DNA from: an uncultured Oscillospiraceae bacterium
GTDB taxonomy: Bacteria; Bacillota_A; Clostridia; Oscillospirales; Oscillospiraceae
Assembly (NCBI GenBank): GCA_944387745.1
Contig: CALXGD010000097.1
Location: 1 to 10,588, forward strand
DNA: 10,588 nt
Direction: 5' to 3'
Numbering within the stretch: position 1 is the first letter of the stretch; each line of letters starts with the position of its first letter. The notes beneath the pieces were generated by a model. It was given only the letters and a program-made list of their open reading frames with translations, was not told the origin of the DNA and ran no database searches. The position numbers were made by a program, and so were the translations under genes. Below are positions 6,056 through 10,588 of this stretch, one piece after another.

Positions 6056-8434
6056 TCAGGGATAGCGAGTAAACATATCATCTATGTCGTCATCGTCAAA
6101 ATAAGTGGTGTCTATGTAGACGTTCCCGTTTTTATCTAAGGTATAGTAGCGGCACTTGTTGCTCTCCACCTTTTCCACAATTCCATAGTCTCCGTTTACC
6201 TCGATGACATCACCGATCTCCAGGTCCTCGGGATCCCGTACGTCGTCGCAGTCCAGGTCCCCGAAGATCTTGTCGCTGATGAAATAGGCAAAGCCCTCTC
6301 TGCCGTCAGCCTCTGGAAATACCTCGGAGTCGTCATACCAATAGTCCATGTCCCATTCCCAGTCGTCGTAGTAGCTGCCATAGCGGCTGTCCAGAACCTC
6401 TTCCAGCAGATCGCTCACATTGTCGGGGTTAATCTTCTCGCCGTTGGTCAGCTCATCATCGTCCTGCCTGCTGTCAGAGTCGGGATAGCGGGTATAGAGC
6501 CGCTCCACATCCCGAAAACGTCCAAAGAAATCCCACTCCACAGGGGCCTCGCCGTCGTCCTCCTCGTCCACGTCCAGGGCGACATAGGTATAGGTCTCGT
6601 CGTCGTAGTCCACAGTTACCACCACGCCGTACAGACTCCCATCCCGGATTACATCGCCCACCCGCATCTCCTCCGGATAGTCGGCGTCCAGCTCAGTGTA
6701 GTCCAGGGCTCCGAAAATTTCATCGCTGACCCGGTAGGCAAAGCCCCGGTGCCCGGCGTATTCTCCAAAAACTTCGGAGTCATACTTCTTGTTTAAGTCC
6801 CACCAGTCGCCGTCCTCAAAGTCCCGGTCCTCTTGTAGATCCTCCAGCGCCCGCGTCACGTTTCTCACCGTCGCCTCTTCCCCGTTGGCCAGCTCGTCCT
6901 CCTGCTGGCTGTCCCGGTCCGAGTCCTCCGGATAGCGGGTATAGACTAGATCCAGGTCCTCGTAGTAGCCGATGAAGCCCCAGTAGATCTCCTCGTCGTC
7001 CTCGTCTACGCTGACATAGGTGTAGGAGCCGCTGCGGACCTCCACCACCACTCCGTAAAGGCCGTGGCCGTACCGGTCATAGATCACATCGCCCACCCGC
7101 AGGTCATCATCCTCATATTCATTGGCGTCGATCCGCTGGTAATCCAGATCACCGAAAATTTCATCGCTGATACAGTAGGCAAAGCCGCGGGTGCCCTCCG
7201 CCGTGCCCAAAACATCAGACTCATATTCGTCGGACAGATCCCAGCTTCTGCCCTCCCGGTAGTCCCGGTCCTCCTGGAGATCCTCCAACAGGCGCTCCAC
7301 ATTGCGGTCCGTGGCCTCGTCGCCGTTGGACAGCACGTCGTCAGCCTCCGGCAGGGTCAGGTAACGGGTATATACGGTGTCGTCCCGCCCCAGGTCGTCC
7401 AGCTCCATATCGTTTTTCCAGAAGATCCAGCCGTCGCTGTCGCAGGAGACGTAGGTAAAGTCCCGGTCGGTCACCTCATAGACCAGACCGTACTCGCTGC
7501 CATCGTCCAGGGAGATTACATCGCCCACCCGCAGATCAGCCGGATCGTCGATCTCCTGCACAGACATGGCGCCGAATACCTTGTCGCTGAGCATATAGAC
7601 GAAGGCCTTGTCCCCTGTGCCGGAACCCAGCCGCTGGGAAGTGTAGGTCAGGTCCATGTTCCACACATCATAATCGGGATAGCTGGCCCACAGATCGTCC
7701 AACAAATCAGCCACGTTCACCTCTGTGGCGGCAAGGCCGTTGGTCAGACGAGTTGTGTTGGTGTAAGTGGGGGCGGTCATCTCCGACTTCGCCTCATCCA
7801 GATTGCACAGGACCACAGCGGCCTGGGCCCGGGTGGAAATGGCGGTGCCATTGAACTTACCTGTGTTGTCCCCGGAGAGGAAGCCCTTGGCGTAGCACAC
7901 CGCCACTGCCATCTGATAGTTGGTAGGAATCGAGCTGTAGTCCTGGATCAGCAGCTGGCTGAGCACCAGGCTCACAGAATCCGGAGCCTCCCAGCCCTGA
8001 TCCTCTGACAGGTTGTAGATGATCTGAGCCATGTCATAGCGGCTGATAGCTCCGTTGGCGGCATCGGCAGTCCATCCCCCGTTGCTCGCATACAGCTGCC
8101 CGGCGGTCGTGCCCTGAAGCAGGCCGGCGGAATATGCCGCATTCATATAGGGGCGCCACCAGTCAGAGGAGCTCCCCTGGGCCTTCACCAGGTCGGAGTA
8201 AAACATATTGCATACCATGGTGATAAATTGGGAGTTGGACAGAGTGTCCTCCGGACCGTACTTCCCGTTGCCGATACCAGACACCAGGCCCTTGGAGGCA
8301 GCCTCCGTAATATAGGAGTATCCCCAATAGGTGGAGGGGACATCGGAAAAGGCGGTTGTCGCTGCTGAGACTGGGAGGGACAGCGTACACAGTCCCACAG
8401 CGAGGGCAAGCGTTCGTTTTAATCCTGATTTCAT
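6056..8434 (-). CDS. SLH-anchored surface protein with four acidic C-terminal repeats
   Basis: A 792-residue secreted protein. The signal peptide is residues 1-24 (KR, hydrophobic core, VSA before ATTAF). An SLH region spans about 28-216: a clear first motif (FSDVP...YITEAASKGLVSG), a second at about 91-146 and a third at about 168-214. SLH domains usually bind secondary cell-wall polymer. The rest is four repeats of ~130-138 residues ending exactly at the C-terminus, rich in Asp, Glu, Tyr and Trp. Each repeat runs N-terminal helix (NVxxLLEDL), GFAYxISDxIFGxL, LRVGDVI, YGVVxEV, TYV and finally TRYP. They resemble a domain I recall from Clostridia surface proteins, with the putative catalytic Cys and His replaced. 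Start: ATG 8434 with AAGGAGA upstream at normal spacing; in-frame codons up to 8584 overlap the promoter. It has its own promoter and leader. The function of the repeats is unknown. Confidence 0.9.
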   Translation of the reverse strand: MKSGLKRTLALAVGLCTLSLPVSAATTAFSDVPSTYWGYSYITEAASKGLVSGIGNGKYGPEDTLSNSQFITMVCNMFYSDLVKAQGSSSDWWRPYMNAAYSAGLLQGTTAGQLYASNGGWTADAANGAISRYDMAQIIYNLSEDQGWEAPDSVSLVLSQLLIQDYSSIPTNYQMAVAVCYAKGFLSGDNTGKFNGTAISTRAQAAVVLCNLDEAKSEMTAPTYTNTTRLTNGLAATEVNVADLLDDLWASYPDYDVWNMDLTYTSQRLGSGTGDKAFVYMLSDKVFGAMSVQEIDDPADLRVGDVISLDDGSEYGLVYEVTDRDFTYVSCDSDGWIFWKNDMELDDLGRDDTVYTRYLTLPEADDVLSNGDEATDRNVERLLEDLQEDRDYREGRSWDLSDEYESDVLGTAEGTRGFAYCISDEIFGDLDYQRIDANEYEDDDLRVGDVIYDRYGHGLYGVVVEVRSGSYTYVSVDEDDEEIYWGFIGYYEDLDLVYTRYPEDSDRDSQQEDELANGEEATVRNVTRALEDLQEDRDFEDGDWWDLNKKYDSEVFGEYAGHRGFAYRVSDEIFGALDYTELDADYPEEMRVGDVIRDGSLYGVVVTVDYDDETYTYVALDVDEEDDGEAPVEWDFFGRFRDVERLYTRYPDSDSRQDDDELTNGEKINPDNVSDLLEEVLDSRYGSYYDDWEWDMDYWYDDSEVFPEADGREGFAYFISDKIFGDLDCDDVRDPEDLEIGDVIEVNGDYGIVEKVESNKCRYYTLDKNGNVYIDTTYFDDDDIDDMFTRYP
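6059..7750 (-). repeat. Four tandem ~400-base coding repeats of the SLH protein
   Basis: Units: R1 7750-7361 (residues 229-358), R2 7333-6929 (368-502), R3 6895-6482 (514-651), R4 6454-6059 (661-792). R2 and R3 are closest. For example, the plus-strand string ccgaaaatttcatcgctga occurs in both, and catcgcccacccgca occurs in R1, R2 and R3. R1 and R4 are more diverged. Linkers between units are rich in Asp, Ser, Gln and Glu. Confidence 0.9.
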
Positions 8435-8457
8435 ATCGTTTCTCCTTCTCATACTGC

Positions 8458-8513
8458 GTGGGAGCAGTCGCACACAGGGGCCGCTTGCTCCCACATAGCT
8501 GTCTTTGGGACAG
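8458..8513 (-). promoter_or_regulatory. Two hairpins in the leader of the SLH gene
   Basis: In minus-strand RNA, CTGTC/GACAG with a 5-base loop (8513-8499) is followed by a perfect 9-bp stem GTGGGAGCA (8494-8486) / TGCTCCCAC (8466-8458) with a 19-base loop. The second ends about 11 bases before the ribosome binding site. Such stems often protect surface-protein mRNA or affect ribosome access. No known riboswitch is recognised. Confidence 0.55.
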
Positions 8514-8534
8514 ACTGCGGCTAGGATATAATAC

Positions 8535-8563
8535 ATTGTACTCTGTTTGTGAAGGAATGTCAA
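8535..8563 (-). promoter_or_regulatory. Sigma-A promoter of the SLH gene
   Basis: On the minus strand a perfect -35 TTGACA (8563-8558), 17 bases, -10 TACAAT (8540-8535). It gives a leader of about 95 bases containing the two hairpins described separately. Confidence 0.85.
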
Positions 8564-8592
8564 AACAACCGGAGTGATATTCATAAAATTTT

Positions 8593-8635
8593 AATCTTTT
8601 CCGGATGATTTTTTATAGGTTTCGTGGAAAAGATT
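8593..8635. repeat. 10-bp inverted repeat between divergent genes
   Basis: Perfect arms AATCTTTTCC (8593-8602) and GGAAAAGATT (8626-8635) enclose 23 bases. It lies 30 bases upstream of the SLH promoter -35 box and ahead of the VTT gene promoter region, so it could be a regulator site serving either or both genes. Confidence 0.45.
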
Positions 8636-8639
8636 GGGC

Positions 8640-8668
8640 TTGAGACGGAAAAAGAGAAATTGTTAAAA
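8640..8668 (+). promoter_or_regulatory. Weak candidate promoter of the VTT gene
   Basis: TTGAGA (8640-8645), 17 bases, TTAAAA (8663-8668). Nearer the gene, TATGAT (8703-8708) and TATAAA (8713-8718) are good -10 strings without a matching -35 box. The AT-rich stretch 8585-8725 must hold the promoter, but I cannot decide which one is used. Confidence 0.3.
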
Positions 8669-8744
8669 ATTTAAGGAATTCTTCTCCACTTTTTAATCAA
8701 AGTATGATATGGTATAAAAAACATACAGAGAGGGGTGGAGCGAC

Positions 8745-9437
8745 GTGGAGCACAGCCGAAGCAGGCGGACGGCACTTCTGGTGATATCCGTTCTCCTGTG
8801 CGCAGGCGGCGGACTATTTCTCTGGCACAGCGGCTTCTTTGCTGCCGTCGCCTCTCAAGAGGCTCTGCGCGCCTATATCCAGCAGTTCTCCCCTTATTCC
8901 CACCTGTGCTTTTTTGCTGTCCAGCTGCTGTCGGTGGTACTGGCCCCCATTCCCAGCAATATGACTGCTTTGGCAGGCGGAGTGCTCTTTGGGACCTGGC
9001 CCGCCTTCCTGATGACATTTTCCGCTGTAGCCCTGGGCTCCATCCTGGTTTTTCTGCTGGCACGGGGGCTCGGAAGGGAGACAGTGTGCCGGCTGGTTGG
9101 AAACCGCATGTCAAAGAAATATCAGGAGGTCATCTACTCCAAAACAGATATTTTTCTGCTGCTGGCATTTTTGTTTCCCTTTTTTCCCGACGATGTGCTG
9201 TGTATTCTGGCGGGACTGACGAAAATTCCCCTCCGCCGCTTCGTCGGGATCGTGCTGCTGGCCCGGCCCTGGGGCCTGCTGGTGGCCAGCGCCTTGGGGG
9301 GCGCCTCCCTCTCCATGCCCTGGTGGGGCATGGCGGCAATCGGGCTATGCGGCCTGCTGCTGTTTGCCCTGGGGATGATGTACGGGGATCAGGTAGAGGA
9401 ACAGCTCCTCCGGCGGCTGCGCCGAAAGAGAAGCTAG
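8745..9437 (+). CDS. TVP38/TMEM64-family (VTT domain) membrane protein
   Basis: A 230-residue polytopic membrane protein of the DedA-related VTT superfamily. A basic N-terminus precedes hydrophobic segments at about 9-29, 53-70, 75-106, 133-157, 162-190 and 192-213, and the C-terminus is Arg/Lys-rich. Family marks are LAPIPSNMTALAGGVLFGTW (66-85), the Gly-rich membrane segment leading to LLARGLGRE (104-112), and FPFFPDDVLCILAGLTKIPL (144-163). Eukaryotic relatives (TMEM41B, VMP1) scramble lipids, and some bacterial DedA proteins recycle lipid carriers; the role of this one is unknown. Start: GTG 8745, preceded by a G-rich stretch (GAGGGG 9 bases upstream; GGAG 4 bases upstream). The next gene has its own promoter, so this is probably a single-gene unit. 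No clear terminator follows; a CCGGAG/CTCCGG inverted repeat at 9453-9484 overlaps the next promoter. Confidence 0.9.
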   Translation: MEHSRSRRTALLVISVLLCAGGGLFLWHSGFFAAVASQEALRAYIQQFSPYSHLCFFAVQLLSVVLAPIPSNMTALAGGVLFGTWPAFLMTFSAVALGSILVFLLARGLGRETVCRLVGNRMSKKYQEVIYSKTDIFLLLAFLFPFFPDDVLCILAGLTKIPLRRFVGIVLLARPWGLLVASALGGASLSMPWWGMAAIGLCGLLLFALGMMYGDQVEEQLLRRLRRKRS

Positions 9438-9468
9438 GCTTTTCCAGTTCATCCGGAGGGGATTTGCC

Positions 9469-9497
9469 TTGACGGGCGCTCCGGAAGTGGATAGAAT
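9469..9497 (+). promoter_or_regulatory. Sigma-A promoter of mfd
   Basis: -35 TTGACG (9469-9474), 17 bases, -10 TAGAAT (9492-9497). The inverted repeat CCGGAG (9453-9458) / CTCCGG (9479-9484) brackets the -35 box and may be an operator or the end of the VTT transcript. The leader to the GTG is about 94 bases. Confidence 0.75.
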
Positions 9498-9513
9498 AAA
9501 AACCGAAATAATA

Positions 9514-9538
9514 CCCCCCTGTCCATTGGATCGGGGGG
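9514..9538 (+). promoter_or_regulatory. C6/G6 interrupted palindrome in the mfd leader
   Basis: CCCCCC (9514-9519) and GGGGGG (9533-9538) flank TG-TCCA-T-TGGA-TC, forming a near-symmetric hairpin just after the predicted transcription start. No U-run follows on the plus strand. On the minus strand TATTATTTCGG and then TTTTTATTC follow, so it could also stop antisense transcripts. Confidence 0.5.
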
Positions 9539-9597
9539 CATTGCCGCGTTGTGTTTCCCATATGAATGAAGTATTCCAAGATCAGGGGGGATGATGA

Positions 9598-10588
9598 GTG
9601 GAACTGCTCTGCTCTGCTTTAAAAAATCTACCGGAATTCCGGGAGCTGACCGCCGCTCTAGAGAACGGAAAGTCCCCGGCCGCCGTCTCCGGCCTGGCGG
9701 CAGTCCACCGGGCCCACTTCGCCGCCGCCCTGGGGAAGGAGACGGGCCGCCCGGTGGCGGTGGTGTGTGCCGACGAAGGAGAGGCGGCCCGGATGGCGGC
9801 GGACCTGCGCTCCCTGACTGGGTGGGATGTCCCCGTCCTCCCCGCCCGTGGATTTGTGTTCCACAACGTGGCCACCGTCTCCCGTCAGTGGGAGCACCGG
9901 CGGCTGGAGCTCCTGTGGAAGCTGAGCCGGGGAGAACTTCCCTGCGTAGTAGCCACGGTGGAGGCCCTCCAGCAGCGCACCCTGCCCCCGGAGGTCCTTG
10001 CCTCCGCCTGCACCGTGCTAGAGGCAGGGCAGGCGGTGGACCTGAACCAGCTCACTGAGACCCTATCCGCCGCCGGCTATGCCCGGTGCGACCAGGTGGA
10101 GGGACCTGGCCAGTACGCCCTGCGGGGAGGCATTTTGGACGTGTACTCCCCCGGCATGGCCGCCCCGGTGCGGGCGGAGTTCTGGGGGGACGAGCTGGAC
10201 ACCATGGGGAGCTTCGACCCCGCTACCCAGCGGCGCACGGAGAACACGGAGCGGGCCGTCCTCCTGCCGGCGGCGGAGACCCTGCCCCAGCTTACCCCCG
10301 GGGGGCTGCCCACCCTGCTGGAACAGCTGGACAAGCTGGCAGCCAGGGCCCGAAAGGCAAACAACGAGGCACTGGCCACCACCCTACAGCAGGACCGGGA
10401 CGCCCTGGGAGAGGGCCGCTCCTTCCCCGCCGCCGACCGATATCTGTCCCTGATCTACCCCCAGGAGGCCACGGCGGTGGACTACCTGCCCCTGGACACC
10501 TGCGTTTTGTTCTCCGAGAGCAGCCGGGTGGGGGAGCGGGCAAAAAACTACCAGTGGCAGATGGAAGAGGACGTGAAAACCCTTCTAG
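9598..10588 (+). CDS. mfd: Transcription-repair coupling factor Mfd, N-terminal part
   Basis: Mfd pushes stalled RNA polymerase off damaged DNA and recruits UvrA for nucleotide excision repair. Only the first 330 codons of a protein usually ~1,150 long are visible; the frame is open to the window end (the final TAG is out of frame). This part is the UvrB-like N-terminal region. It holds RPVAVVCADEGEAARMAADL (51-70), VVATVEALQQRTLPP (117-131), the family block QYALRGGILDVYSPG (172-186) and PVRAEFWGDELDTMGSFDPA (190-209) followed by TQR. The helicase and TRG motifs lie beyond the window. Start: GTG 9598, since the codon just before it (9595-9597) is an in-frame TGA. AGGGGGG lies 7 bases upstream. 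Two ATGs at 9591 and 9594 are in another frame. pth, a frequent neighbour of mfd, is not the gene immediately upstream here. Confidence 0.92.
   Translation, partial: MELLCSALKNLPEFRELTAALENGKSPAAVSGLAAVHRAHFAAALGKETGRPVAVVCADEGEAARMAADLRSLTGWDVPVLPARGFVFHNVATVSRQWEHRRLELLWKLSRGELPCVVATVEALQQRTLPPEVLASACTVLEAGQAVDLNQLTETLSAAGYARCDQVEGPGQYALRGGILDVYSPGMAAPVRAEFWGDELDTMGSFDPATQRRTENTERAVLLPAAETLPQLTPGGLPTLLEQLDKLAARARKANNEALATTLQQDRDALGEGRSFPAADRYLSLIYPQEATAVDYLPLDTCVLFSESSRVGERAKNYQWQMEEDVKTLL

Noticed and set aside
6059..7750. Repeated DNA strings as a CRISPR array or mobile repeats
   Set aside because: The repeats are ~400 bases, in frame and encode homologous protein modules; there is no short repeat/spacer structure.
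7064..8008. A 314-codon open frame on the plus strand opposite the SLH protein gene
   Set aside because: It is antisense to a clear SLH protein with signal peptide, promoter and repeats. Its length reflects the biased codons of the acidic repeats, and it shows no family motif or ribosome binding site.
9591..10058. A 155-codon frame from ATG 9591
   Set aside because: It is rich in Arg, Gly and Pro and out of frame with the Mfd blocks, which run continuously from GTG 9598 to the window end.
10586..10588. TAG at the very end as a stop codon for the last gene
   Set aside because: It is out of frame with mfd; the last complete codon is CTA at 10585-10587.

Overview
The window looks like chromosomal DNA of an anaerobic Firmicute, most likely a class Clostridia gut-type bacterium (Oscillospirales-like). 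This is an inference. It rests on strong AGGAGG-type ribosome binding sites, sigma-A promoters with exact 17-base spacers, GTG starts, an S-layer-homology (SLH) surface protein of a Clostridia style, and fairly GC-rich coding DNA separated by AT-rich gaps.

Layout. Bases 1-181 carry the start of a minus-strand tRNA operon: promoter, tRNA-Leu(UAA), then the 5' part of an initiator-type tRNA-Met cut by the window edge. Next is asnA on the minus strand (341-1354), with its own promoter. A metal-resistance module fills 1535-4403. It has a P1B-type Zn/Cd/Pb efflux ATPase without an N-terminal metal-binding domain (1535-3421), a separate 72-residue HMA metal-binding protein just upstream (3510-3728), and a divergent ArsR/SmtB-type regulator (4023-4403). 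Two near-identical AT-rich elements (3438-3462 and 3785-3809), one beside each minus-strand gene of the module, are good candidate operators. A terminator-like hairpin between the two genes may set their expression ratio.

A single-gene unit follows: an enolase-superfamily acid-sugar dehydratase (4721-5938) with its own promoter and an 18-bp bidirectional terminator. Convergent to it is a 792-residue SLH protein (6056-8434) with a signal peptide, an SLH region and four acidic C-terminal repeats. The repeats look like catalytically dead copies of a cysteine/histidine domain of Clostridia surface proteins. Divergent from it are a TVP38/TMEM64 (VTT) membrane protein (8745-9437) and then the 5' third of mfd (from 9598, running off the window).

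Most genes form independent one- or two-gene transcription units. The only clear functional cooperation is the metal module: the regulator senses metal, derepresses the HMA protein and ATPase, and the ATPase exports the ion. I see no CRISPR array, insertion sequence, prophage or toxin-antitoxin locus. The observations most worth following are the pseudo-catalytic repeats of the SLH protein and the paired operators of the split metal-efflux operon.
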